64,000 nt of DNA from NCBI GenBank assembly GCA_024711325.1, contig JANJTC010000001.1:310001-374000 (forward strand), read 5' to 3'. The position numbers and the translations under genes are program-made. Every line of letters starts with the position of its first letter. Positions within the stretch are counted from its first letter, which is position 1. Shown here piece after piece: positions 44,031 to 51,802 of this stretch. The notes beneath the pieces are model-generated. The model searched no databases, was not told the origin of the DNA, and saw only the letters and a program-made list of their open reading frames with translations. This DNA is from Bacteriovoracaceae bacterium. GTDB taxonomy: Bacteria; Bdellovibrionota; Bacteriovoracia; Bacteriovoracales; Bacteriovoracaceae.

Positions 44031-45896
44031 TCATATCTTCTTGATCTTCTTTTTTAGATCTTTGACCGATAGATCAGAATCCTGAAAACTCACCATAACC
44101 AGATCACTCCAAACGGCCAGGATAGAGGCCTTCTTGGGACCTGACAGGCCTTTTAAAAGCACTTCATTCTCGGATAATGAAACCTTGGAAAGACTAATTC
44201 CCTGCTTCTGGATCCGATTAAAGAAAAGATCCCATAACTCCTGATGATGATGAAATTCTTTCTTCTTACTTTGTTTCTTTAGAAACCACATATAAAGGCC
44301 CATGAAAATAACCATCAGGGCCGGGATGAGTGAAAACAACCACTGTCGTTTAAATTTGAGCCTTGAAAGCCAGGCATCTTGCGTATGATAATCCATCTCT
44401 TCCAGCCACTGATAAAAGAGGAAATCCCATTGACCAAACCAAAGCTTTAAATTTCCCAAGAAACGAGGCATTCGTAAAAATGAGGCACTTCTAAGAGCAC
44501 CTTCCTGTACGCTCTCAATAAAGGCATCTCCTCCTAACCGAACCCTGTCAGGAGCAATCCATTCCGTGGGATCTAAGCGTTTCCATTGACCTTCAACTAA
44601 GGCCTCCAGCCAGACATGAGCATCATTCTGAGAAATCAGATAATAATCTCCAAAATGGTTATAACTTCCTCCCATATAACCTGAGACTAAACGAGTTGGA
44701 ACACCCTTGATTCTTAGAATCAGGGCCACGGCCGAAGCGTAATGAGAACAAAAACCGATCTTCTTATCCATAAATTCCTGCAAATTCAAACTACGTCCCG
44801 GACTTAATGAATAGGAGAATTTTTCTTTCAAAAAATATTGCCTGATTGATTGCTCAATTTCAGAAACAGTTACACCTGAAAATGTAAGGGCAATCCGCGA
44901 CTTTTCCTTTTTGGATAACGGAACCTGTACATACCGGTCTAAGCTCTCTTGATCTTCCAGCTTTTGGTCAGGCCCACCGATGACTTCATAGCGTTGAATC
45001 CACTGATAACGTTTCTGTGCTAAGGTTCTGAGTTTTCCTAACCCTAATACTTCTCTATTGAAAGTTATGACCCGTGGGGCATCCAGAGTAAAAAAATAAT
45101 CTGATCGATTATACAGCCGGAAGTTTTGTTTAATTTCTAAAGGTGATGGAGTCACACCTAAAAGATCAATTGGGGCTTCCCTGTCCTGAGGCATTTGTAT
45201 CCAGTTCCAACCGTCGTTATAAGAAAGCGTGTTTCCTCTCCAGTAAAGGTCCATCTGATTAAGAGGCCTGTCTGTCATGACCTGAAAAACCGGGCCTTGA
45301 TTAGGGGCCAGAGATTCGATTTGTGAAATATTCACGTCCGGAGTGTAGCCGATTTCACCAGGAGCTGTTTTATTTTGTCCAAAGGGAATGGGATTTAAGA
45401 GCCTGGGAACCAGAAAAAAAAGGAGGAAGGTGAGGGGGATCACCCAGATCATGGCCAGAAGGATGTCTTTTACTCTCCATTTTTGACCAAGATATGAATA
45501 AAAATCCCTAATTAACACCAGAAAAGAGAGACCAAAGAACGTGACATAAGAAAGGGTCTTCTCAAAAAGAGATCCCGCGGAAATGAGTAGTAAGAGCCCA
45601 AAGAAAATCATGTATCGATCTCTGATGGTTTCTTTTTCTAAGATTTTCAAAACAATAATACTGGTTAGAAAGTTAAGGCCCACTTCAGGATCAACAATTT
45701 TCCCATAAGTAATCCAGTAAGAAGCAAAGACTCCCAGAGCAAGAAAATTTCTGAAATACCTGTGAAGTTTAAACTGAAAGCTGGCAGCTATAAGCCCCAG
45801 AACAACAAAGGCCATAGTTGAGATGGTCAGCACTTCATGCATTAAAAAGGCAAACGTCAGCAGAACGATGTATTGTTTCCAGTCAGCTCTTAACAT
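44031..45896 (-). CDS. TgpA-type membrane transglutaminase-like protein
   Basis: About 621 residues from the ATG at 45896, which follows GGGAG and overlaps the end of the DUF58 gene by seven bases. An N-terminal set of about six membrane helices is followed by a large periplasmic domain with the transglutaminase triad: Cys in GFCSHYAS, His in DAHVWLEA and Asp in RLDPT. A final membrane helix precedes a cytoplasmic tail. Such proteins share an operon with MoxR and DUF58 and are linked to envelope maintenance; the actual substrate is unknown. Confidence 0.9.
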   Translation of the reverse strand: MLRADWKQYIVLLTFAFLMHEVLTISTMAFVVLGLIAASFQFKLHRYFRNFLALGVFASYWITYGKIVDPEVGLNFLTSIIVLKILEKETIRDRYMIFFGLLLLISAGSLFEKTLSYVTFFGLSFLVLIRDFYSYLGQKWRVKDILLAMIWVIPLTFLLFFLVPRLLNPIPFGQNKTAPGEIGYTPDVNISQIESLAPNQGPVFQVMTDRPLNQMDLYWRGNTLSYNDGWNWIQMPQDREAPIDLLGVTPSPLEIKQNFRLYNRSDYFFTLDAPRVITFNREVLGLGKLRTLAQKRYQWIQRYEVIGGPDQKLEDQESLDRYVQVPLSKKEKSRIALTFSGVTVSEIEQSIRQYFLKEKFSYSLSPGRSLNLQEFMDKKIGFCSHYASAVALILRIKGVPTRLVSGYMGGSYNHFGDYYLISQNDAHVWLEALVEGQWKRLDPTEWIAPDRVRLGGDAFIESVQEGALRSASFLRMPRFLGNLKLWFGQWDFLFYQWLEEMDYHTQDAWLSRLKFKRQWLFSLIPALMVIFMGLYMWFLKKQSKKKEFHHHQELWDLFFNRIQKQGISLSKVSLSENEVLLKGLSGPKKASILAVWSDLVMVSFQDSDLSVKDLKKKIKKI

Positions 45897-46765
45897 TGAC
45901 TCAGCTCCCTCAGGCATTCCTTCAAGTGCCGCTCACTTTTATCATGTTTGGTTTTTAACCTGGGTGTTTCGAGCATGAAAGGCGTATCAGCGTTTAAGCA
46001 TTGAACCATCTGAGTTGCCATTTTAGAGAGTTCCCATTCCTTATCTTTATTCTCGGAAGATAAATGGAAACGAATTTCAGGGGCCTTGAATTCTTCGCCT
46101 TCTTTAATTAAAAGCTCTCCTGAGCGGGCATAACGTTTCCAATATATCTTTCTCGATTCTTCACCGAGATAGGAGCTTAGATTGAAATAATCATCTGCTC
46201 CTTTTAAGAGTGTGGAAATTTCACCTTCATCTTGTGAAGAAAAAACCTGAATCGGCGGAGAGACTTTTAATTTTTCAGGATAAACATAGGCCCGCGACTT
46301 GATAGGCAGATAGATCCAGGCCCGATAAAGACCGAAAGGCATTTCGGTTCTCAACTGCAGATGAAAAAAATCCCAGACGCCCCTTTTGGGAAAGGCCACT
46401 AGTCCCGTGCGTCCTAAACTGAAACTTTCCATATCTGATTCAAGAATTATATCCCACTGGTGAGGACCGTCCGGAGTTGATTTCCAGCCAATTTCCACCA
46501 CTGCATTCTCACCAGCAAAACTGTCATGAATCATAACTGTATTGGGTCTAAGAGCATGAAGGTAATAATGAGTTTGAATCACCCACAACAAATTAAATCC
46601 AAAAAGAATCAGAGTAAAAATCAGCAAAAGGTTATTACTATATCCCAGGGATAATAGAAACATCAGAAAGATCAGACCATTTAAATAACCACCCATACGA
46701 GTCGGAAGGATGTAGATGCGGGCCTTCTTCTTGGTTTGTTTTTTAAACCAGGACTTGATTTTCAT
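45890..46765 (-). CDS. DUF58-domain membrane protein
   Basis: A 291-residue protein with two N-terminal membrane helices (about residues 25-65), then a DUF58 region with the family block RKIYWKRYARSGELLIKEGE near residue 215. Proteins of this type work with a MoxR ATPase and often hold a degenerate von Willebrand A fold. It overlaps the moxR gene upstream by four bases and the transglutaminase gene downstream. Confidence 0.88.
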   Translation of the reverse strand: MKIKSWFKKQTKKKARIYILPTRMGGYLNGLIFLMFLLSLGYSNNLLLIFTLILFGFNLLWVIQTHYYLHALRPNTVMIHDSFAGENAVVEIGWKSTPDGPHQWDIILESDMESFSLGRTGLVAFPKRGVWDFFHLQLRTEMPFGLYRAWIYLPIKSRAYVYPEKLKVSPPIQVFSSQDEGEISTLLKGADDYFNLSSYLGEESRKIYWKRYARSGELLIKEGEEFKAPEIRFHLSSENKDKEWELSKMATQMVQCLNADTPFMLETPRLKTKHDKSERHLKECLRELSQC

Positions 46766-47682
46766 TTTTCTTTGATAAAAGGAATTTGGCGGATGAATTC
46801 CTCTGCCCGCAAGTTTTCAAGTGAAGAGGCCAATGCGTGTTGAGAATACATTCGATGTCCCGCTACAAAAGGAAAAACTGCCTGAACATCATCAGGAATA
46901 ACAAAGTTTCGATTTTCAAACATTGCCCAGGCCCGTGAAGCTTCTAAGAGATCAAGCCCCGCACGGGGACTAAGTCCAAAAGCGTCCTCAGTTTGCCGGG
47001 TTACCTGGAGCACTTCCACCAGGTACTCAAGCAGTAATGAGGAAACCGTCACTTCTTTGATGTCTGCTTGATATTTATTCAGTTGGGCCCGATCTAACAA
47101 TATCCCCATCTTTTCCAGAAGCTCATTGCGTGATCCAGTTACCAATAACTCTATCTCTTCTTTCTTAGTAAGGTGCCCCATCGAGAATTTAAAGAGGAAC
47201 CGGTCAAGCTGAGATTCCGGTAGGGGATAGGTCCCGTACTGCCCTCTGGGGTTTTGAGTGGCAAATAAACAAAAGCGCTCAGGCAGGGGATGAGTGATAC
47301 TGTCGACTGTCACATGCTTTTCTTCCATCGCCTGCAAAAGTGCACTTTGAGTTTTGGGAGTTCCTCGATTGAGTTCATCGGCCAGAATCAATTCGCCAAA
47401 TATAGGTCCGGGTTTAAAGATGAATTTTTCTGTTTCTTTGTGAAAGATTGAAACTCCCACAATATCTGATGGCAAAAGATCACTCGTAAATTGAATACGT
47501 TGAAAATCCAGACCAGTGGCCCGGGCGAAGTATTTAACCAATGTGGTCTTTCCCATGCCTGGGAAATCCTCGATCAGGACATTACGATTAAGTAGCAAAG
47601 CAATGAGTCCCAGACGTAGTTGAATTTGGTTACCGGGGATGAATCGTTCGCCCTCTGAGAGGAAATTATCGAGGTTTTTCAT
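46762..47682 (-). CDS. MoxR-family AAA ATPase
   Basis: A 306-residue MoxR ATPase. Walker A is EDFPGMGKTTLV (residues 39-49), Walker B is LILADELNRG, and FATQNPRGQYGTYPLPESQLDRF holds sensor and arginine-finger positions (quoted in two parts by family convention). It probably acts as a chaperone that activates the DUF58/transglutaminase partners by metal insertion or assembly. First gene of the three-gene operon. Confidence 0.95.
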   Translation of the reverse strand: MKNLDNFLSEGERFIPGNQIQLRLGLIALLLNRNVLIEDFPGMGKTTLVKYFARATGLDFQRIQFTSDLLPSDIVGVSIFHKETEKFIFKPGPIFGELILADELNRGTPKTQSALLQAMEEKHVTVDSITHPLPERFCLFATQNPRGQYGTYPLPESQLDRFLFKFSMGHLTKKEEIELLVTGSRNELLEKMGILLDRAQLNKYQADIKEVTVSSLLLEYLVEVLQVTRQTEDAFGLSPRAGLDLLEASRAWAMFENRNFVIPDDVQAVFPFVAGHRMYSQHALASSLENLRAEEFIRQIPFIKEK

Positions 47683-47874
47683 GATAAAAAGATGGTAACA
47701 TGCCTTGCTTTATTGTCATTTGATAAAATCTCAACGACTTACCGGATTACGGTTTTTTAATTCTGATCCATCTATCTATTTAAAAGTTAATTACCTGACT
47801 GTTTTTGCCGATTAATATCCGTTCCGCCAGTAGAATCTCTTATTGGCAAAAATGCTATTAACCGGGAGGCCATT

Positions 47875-48111
47875 TTGAACGTGCGTAATCTAGAAACTTT
47901 CCAGGAGGCGTTAGTCTGTCAGTATCGTGATCTTATCCATGAAGCGATACTTGAATCAGAGACTGATCACAAGACAAGACTGAACATTGGAAAGCTAAAT
48001 TCCAAGTTACAGGTCATTTGCAAGGCCGCTCAGTACGATGGTTTAGATGAAACTACTATTAATGAGCTGATCGACGAGGCCATTCCACAGGTAGAGACCC
48101 GGGCCGCTTAA
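47875..48111 (+). CDS. Small protein, unknown
   Basis: A 78-residue acidic helical protein. The TTG at 47875 is the likely start because GGGAGG lies five bases before it; a GTG two codons later is possible. No family recognised. It stands alone before a terminator. Confidence 0.55.
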   Translation: MNVRNLETFQEALVCQYRDLIHEAILESETDHKTRLNIGKLNSKLQVICKAAQYDGLDETTINELIDEAIPQVETRAA

Positions 48112-48133
48112 TTTTTGAATTACATCAATTGAT

Positions 48134-48180
48134 ATAAAACCTTCACCCGTGATAAAAAGCTGGTGAAGGTTTTATCATTT
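48134..48180 (+). terminator. Terminator-like hairpin
   Basis: ATAAAACCTTCACC (48134-48147) pairs perfectly with GGTGAAGGTTTTAT (48162-48175), a 14-bp stem with 14-base loop and a T-rich flank. It ends the small gene at 47875. Confidence 0.7.
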
Positions 48181-48192
48181 TAGGGAGTAATT

Positions 48193-48396
48193 ATGGATTT
48201 GGACAAGGCCATCGAGTTATTAAAAAGAGTCGTAAAAGCGAATGGAACTAATGACAATAAACATATCGATTTGAACCTGGTGTCGGCAGAAGAAAAACCC
48301 TTATATGAGGAAGCCTTGGTTGTGGCGAAATTGGCCATCATTAAGGGGAAGATTTCTCAGGATGAGTTTATGGGCCGGATTCATTTGAATAATTAA
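48193..48396 (+). CDS. Small helical protein, unknown
   Basis: A 67-residue protein starting MDLDKAIELLKRVVKA, preceded by GGGAGT. It is charged and mostly helical, with no cysteine and no signal. No family recognised; size and spacing from the previous terminator suggest its own transcript. Confidence 0.5.
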   Translation: MDLDKAIELLKRVVKANGTNDNKHIDLNLVSAEEKPLYEEALVVAKLAIIKGKISQDEFMGRIHLNN

Positions 48397-48455
48397 GAAA
48401 ACATTAACGCCCTGCACGATAATCTTTCTTATCGTGCAATCAATATTAGGGGAAT

Positions 48456-48749
48456 ATGGCCTATTTACTGCTCCTTTTAACCCTGTCTTCCTATACCTTC
48501 GCCACTGAAGTTTCCACCATTGATTTCGTTAAAAGCACTAATGACTTCTATTTGGTCACCACCGATGGAAATCTTGAACTGGCGTTAGATAAGAAGTTTA
48601 TGGCCCAAAATTGCAAGGCCAGAATTAAATCAACAGTTGGGTCACTTAAAGAATTTCATTTCGCCCGGCCTTGTCGCGCCCTCATCGTTCAATTCTTGTT
48701 GGATGCTGGTTATAAAGCTGATGAGCGATTTATGACTTATACAAAATAA
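48456..48749 (+). CDS. Small exported protein, unknown
   Basis: A 97-residue protein with a signal peptide (MAYLLLLLTLSSYTFA) and two cysteines in the mature part (QNCKARIK, ARPCRALI). The small secreted protein at 49965 has a similar size and cysteine spacing; the two may be related, but I cannot align them with confidence. Confidence 0.55.
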   Translation: MAYLLLLLTLSSYTFATEVSTIDFVKSTNDFYLVTTDGNLELALDKKFMAQNCKARIKSTVGSLKEFHFARPCRALIVQFLLDAGYKADERFMTYTK

Positions 48750-48837
48750 GTCCTAAATTCCTGAAGTGAAATGTTGAGTGTGTTTATGAACCTTATGATG
48801 GTCGTTCTTTCTTAATTTCACTTAATACTAGGTCCTT

Positions 48838-49360
48838 ATGGACCTTCAAAAAATCCCTAAAAAATCTGAAGTTGAACTTCTTAACTCACTCCTTAGAGAG
48901 ATAATCTGCAAATTCGGAAGGCCAAGGAAACTCAAGATCTTTACCACGAAAGACAAATGAAATGCTTGATAGCATACGCTTTCCTAAGGCCTAGATTCCA
49001 TAATGCCGATAACAAAACTATGAAAAAAACCCTATTCTCAGAATTTATGAAGCTACGGCCCCTGTATTCGGAAAACTTGAGGCACGTGAATATGTGGCAT
49101 TAACAATTAACCATCTCATTTTAGAACTTGAAGAAGCTGGCACACTTACAGATTAGAGATTCACACTAGCAGTCTCAGAACATGCTGATTGGACAGAAAA
49201 ATCAGCAGAAAAAGCTATTAAAGAAAAAAATGGGCTAGATGTAGCTTAGGTCTTATCGGGCCATTATGCCGATTTAGTCGTGATATTCACATTGTCGGCC
49301 ACATTCCAGAAGGTAACTTAATTAACTCAAATTCATTTCAGGAAAAATTCTTTTTTTTCT
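48838..49360 (+). pseudogene. Decayed coding sequence with frameshifts and stops
   Basis: No long frame is open between 48750 and 49443, yet pieces of protein-like sequence continue across frames. Frame one gives MDLQKIPKKSEVELLNSLL (from 48838); a shifted frame continues RDNLQIRKAKETQDLYHERQ; a later frame gives KLEAREYVALTINHLILELE then a stop, and VSEHADWTEKSAEKAIKE after it; a further shift gives CRFSRDIHIVGHIPEGN. At least three frame changes and two in-frame stops are needed. The parent protein was not recognised. The region is more AT-rich than its flanks and sits beside a toxin-antitoxin pair. Confidence 0.55.
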
Positions 49361-49435
49361 TCTAATACAATTCTCATCGCGGAAACGATAGTCCATTTTA
49401 CTGATTTTATTGGCCTATCTTAATTTTCCAAAGAT

Positions 49436-49463
49436 GTATAATTATGGTATATAATTGGTATAC
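49436..49463 (+). promoter_or_regulatory. Repeated TATAATT/GGTATA site over the brnT start
   Basis: TATAATTATGGTATA (49437-49451) is followed by TATAATTGGTATA (49450-49462), a tandem site that holds two TATAAT boxes and covers the brnT ATG. It fits an operator/promoter bound by the BrnA-type antitoxin. Inference from position and repeat structure. Confidence 0.45.
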
Positions 49464-49737
49464 GAGCTTTGAGTTTGATCTGACCAAAAGTAGATCTAAT
49501 AAAAGAAAGCACGGGATAGATTTCATTGAAGCCCAAGAACTCTGGTTGTCTCCTCATTTTGAGTTTCCACTTATAACTGAAGGAGAATCACGCTGGGCAG
49601 TTATTGGAATGATTGCTGATCTGTTTTGGACAGCAATCATAACCAAACGGGCAGGAAATATTCGAATCATATCTGTAAGGAGATCTCGTCATGAAGAAAA
49701 GCAAGCCTACCAAAGCCGCTTCAAAAAAGAAGATTAA
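49444..49737 (+). CDS. brnT: BrnT-family toxin
   Basis: A 97-residue protein. The order FEFDLTKSRSNKRKHGIDF, EAQEL near residue 30 and the C-terminal RIISVRRSRHEEKQAY match BrnT ribonuclease toxins (RelE-like fold, PF04365). BrnT cleaves RNA and stops growth until bound by its antitoxin. The antitoxin gene begins inside its 3' end. All of the key positive residues appear intact, so the toxin is probably functional. Confidence 0.88.
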   Translation: MVYNWYTSFEFDLTKSRSNKRKHGIDFIEAQELWLSPHFEFPLITEGESRWAVIGMIADLFWTAIITKRAGNIRIISVRRSRHEEKQAYQSRFKKED

Positions 49738-49960
49738 AAGCCAGGAGCTGGATGATAGCTTTGATCGCGGAGAAAGTATCCTTGAGTATGCTGACCTTGA
49801 CTCAGGTGTTTTTCGTGTGAATGTAGACTTTCCTGCATGGACAGTGGCCGCTTTAGATAAAGAAGCAACTCGCTTAGGAATTTCCCGACAGGCACTTATC
49901 AAGGTTTGGATTGCAGAACGTCTTGATCAGGCCAGGGCATTAAAAAATACTGGCACGTAA
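49691..49960 (+). CDS. brnA: BrnA/CopG-type ribbon-helix-helix antitoxin
   Basis: An 89-residue protein starting after AAGGAG. The N-terminal 45 residues are basic then acidic and likely disordered until bound to the toxin; residues 46-85 form a ribbon-helix-helix (RVNVDFPAWTVAALDKEA, GISRQALIKVWIAERL). It should neutralise BrnT and bind its own operator. It overlaps the brnT end by 47 bases. Confidence 0.85.
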   Translation: MKKSKPTKAASKKKIKSQELDDSFDRGESILEYADLDSGVFRVNVDFPAWTVAALDKEATRLGISRQALIKVWIAERLDQARALKNTGT

Positions 49961-49964
49961 ATCA

Positions 49965-50237
49965 CTAAAACGGTGGCCCTTTAAGCTTACAATCCCTGAT
50001 CACATGGGCCTTCTTATTCAGCTTTAAAACCACTTTCTTGGTTGATTTAAATCCATTCTCTATACATGGTAAAAACTTCGAGTCCTTATCAAGTCTAAAA
50101 ACCCGGTTGTTTTCCCAGAATGTAACCATAACTTTGCCATTATCAGCTTCAACTGATCTGACTCGGTAAACGACGTTAGAATCCTTTGAGAAGGCATCTA
50201 GAGAAAAGCTCATGAGTATTAAGAAGAGAAGTTTCAT
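49965..50237 (-). CDS. Small exported protein, unknown
   Basis: 90 residues from the ATG at 50237, chosen for the upstream GGAGG and because it starts a signal peptide (MKLLFLILMSFSLDAFS). The mature part has two cysteines (LPCIENG, IRDCKLK). No family recognised. It is convergent with the BrnA gene, five bases away, and lies behind the asd terminator. Confidence 0.55.
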   Translation of the reverse strand: MKLLFLILMSFSLDAFSKDSNVVYRVRSVEADNGKVMVTFWENNRVFRLDKDSKFLPCIENGFKSTKKVVLKLNKKAHVIRDCKLKGPPF

Positions 50238-50298
50238 CGGACCTCCAGCTTGATTTAAAGCATGAAGGAAAAAGAGCATGGAAGCAAGGCCTTGAGCT

Positions 50299-50327
50299 TA
50301 AAAGGGGAGCTTACCACTCCCCTTTTA
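50299..50327 (-). terminator. Terminator of asd
   Basis: TAAAAGGGGAG (50299-50309) pairs with CTCCCCTTTTA (50317-50327), an 11-bp stem with 7-base loop and T-runs on both sides, just past the asd stop. Confidence 0.85.
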
Positions 50328-50330
50328 TCA

Positions 50331-51431
50331 TTATGATTCTAAGACTTGTTTTAAGACACAACGAAGCGGCTCGGCAGCTCCCCATAACAGTTGATCCCCA
50401 ACGGTAAAAGCATTGAAATACTCTTCACCCAAGGTCATGGGACGAAGGCGACCAATAGGAATATGTAATTTGCCCGATACCGCTGCTGGAGTCAGTTCTT
50501 TAAGAGTCTCAGGTTTATTATTCGCCACAAGTTTAACCCATGGATTAGCGTGAGCGATGATTTCTTCCACGGTAGAAAGATGGGCGGATTTTTTTAGTTT
50601 AATGGTAAGGGCCTGAGAATGACAACGAAGGGCCCCAACTCGTACACAGGTGCCATCAATTGGAATGATCTTTTGGGTTTGGAGAATTTTATTTGCCTCA
50701 ACCTGAGCTTTCCATTCTTCCTTACTCTGACCAGAAGGCATTTCAGAATCAATCCAAGGCAGAACGTTAAGGGCCAGAGCATGGCCGAAATTAGTTTTTG
50801 GAAACTCCTGACCATTCATGAGTGAGGTCATTTGTTTTTCTAAATCAAGGGCACTTGCTGCGGGATGTGCGGCAAAGGATGTGCCGACTGATTTCATTTG
50901 ATCAAGAAGTTCCACCATGTTTTTTGCACCGGCACCTGAAGCCGCTTGATAAGTCATGGAGCTGATCCACTCCACCATATTTTCTTTAAAGAGACCGTGC
51001 AAAGCGATCAACAACAAAGAGACAGTGCAATTGCCACCCACAAAATTCTTCACCCCTTGATGAATGGATTTCTGAATCAGGTCCCGGTTAACCGGATCCA
51101 ACACAATGACTGAATCATCTTTCATGCGAAGTGTACTGGCAGCATCAATCCAGATTCCATCCCAGCCATCTTTTCTTAAAAGTGGAAACATTTCAGTGGT
51201 GTAATCGCCACCCTGACAAGAAACTAAGATGTCCATCTTTGAGAGTTCTTTAGAGTCCATTGCGCTTAAAAGCTTATCGTGAGCATTTTTGAATTTAGGG
51301 GCCGCTTCACCAGATTGTGAGGTTGAAAAAAAATATGATTCCATTTGGGCGAAATCATTTTCTGCGCTCATCCGTTCCATCAAAACAGAACCAACCATTC
51401 CACGCCATCCAATAAATCCAACTTTTTTCAT
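50331..51431 (-). CDS. asd: Aspartate-semialdehyde dehydrogenase
   Basis: A 366-residue enzyme of the same length as the Gram-negative type. N-terminal GFIGWRGMVGSVLMERM, catalytic Cys135 in GGNCTVS and the RVGALRCHSQA block are diagnostic. It makes aspartate semialdehyde from aspartyl phosphate, the branch point to lysine/DAP, threonine and methionine. It diverges from the lysine operon, which supplies its substrate through LysC. The riboswitch is on the other strand, so asd itself is not under it. Confidence 0.97.
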   Translation of the reverse strand: MKKVGFIGWRGMVGSVLMERMSAENDFAQMESYFFSTSQSGEAAPKFKNAHDKLLSAMDSKELSKMDILVSCQGGDYTTEMFPLLRKDGWDGIWIDAASTLRMKDDSVIVLDPVNRDLIQKSIHQGVKNFVGGNCTVSLLLIALHGLFKENMVEWISSMTYQAASGAGAKNMVELLDQMKSVGTSFAAHPAASALDLEKQMTSLMNGQEFPKTNFGHALALNVLPWIDSEMPSGQSKEEWKAQVEANKILQTQKIIPIDGTCVRVGALRCHSQALTIKLKKSAHLSTVEEIIAHANPWVKLVANNKPETLKELTPAAVSGKLHIPIGRLRPMTLGEEYFNAFTVGDQLLWGAAEPLRCVLKQVLES

Positions 51432-51500
51432 GTCTAACTCTCCGTTATATGTAACCTAGACCTTCATTGAAGATAGCTTGAAAAATTTTTAAAAGTAAAC

Positions 51501-51529
51501 TTGGAATTTCAATTTTAATTTACTATGAT
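51501..51529 (+). promoter_or_regulatory. Sigma-70-type promoter of the lysine operon
   Basis: TTGGAA (51501-51506) and TATGAT (51524-51529) are 17 bases apart, placing the transcript start near 51536, just before the riboswitch P1 stem begins at 51540. Confidence 0.7.
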
Positions 51530-51539
51530 CTTTGTGTTG

Positions 51540-51712
51540 CCTAGAGAGGCGCGACAATTAGGTAAGTAGTCTGGAAGGAATTAAGATCCGTTAAAACAGC
51601 TACTGAGGGAATGGTCGCCGAAGTGATTCAGGAATCTTAAGGAATGAATCATTGGTTGTTGGGGTTGAATCCCCAAGACTGTCACGGAAAAATATCTGTG
51701 GTGAGCTTTAGG
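51540..51712 (+). promoter_or_regulatory. Lysine riboswitch (L-box)
   Basis: The region holds the conserved blocks of the lysine aptamer: AGAGGCGCG near the 5' end, GGTAAGTAG, the core CTGAGGGAATGGTCGCCGAAG, the GGTTGTTGGGGTT...CCCC hairpin and GACTGTCACGG. P1 closes by CCTAGAG (51540-51546) with CTTTAGG (51706-51712). It stands between a clear promoter and lysC, whose product makes the first step towards lysine, so it should turn the operon down when lysine is plentiful. No strong U-tract terminator follows; TCTCC at 51752-51756 could pair with the lysC Shine-Dalgarno GGAGA. Confidence 0.95.
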
Positions 51713-51802
51713 GAAGGTACTAAGATAACCATATTCTTAACCTATCCTTACTCTCCCCGCTTATATATATACTGATTAAAACTTTTTCTACTGGAGAAGA
51801 AG

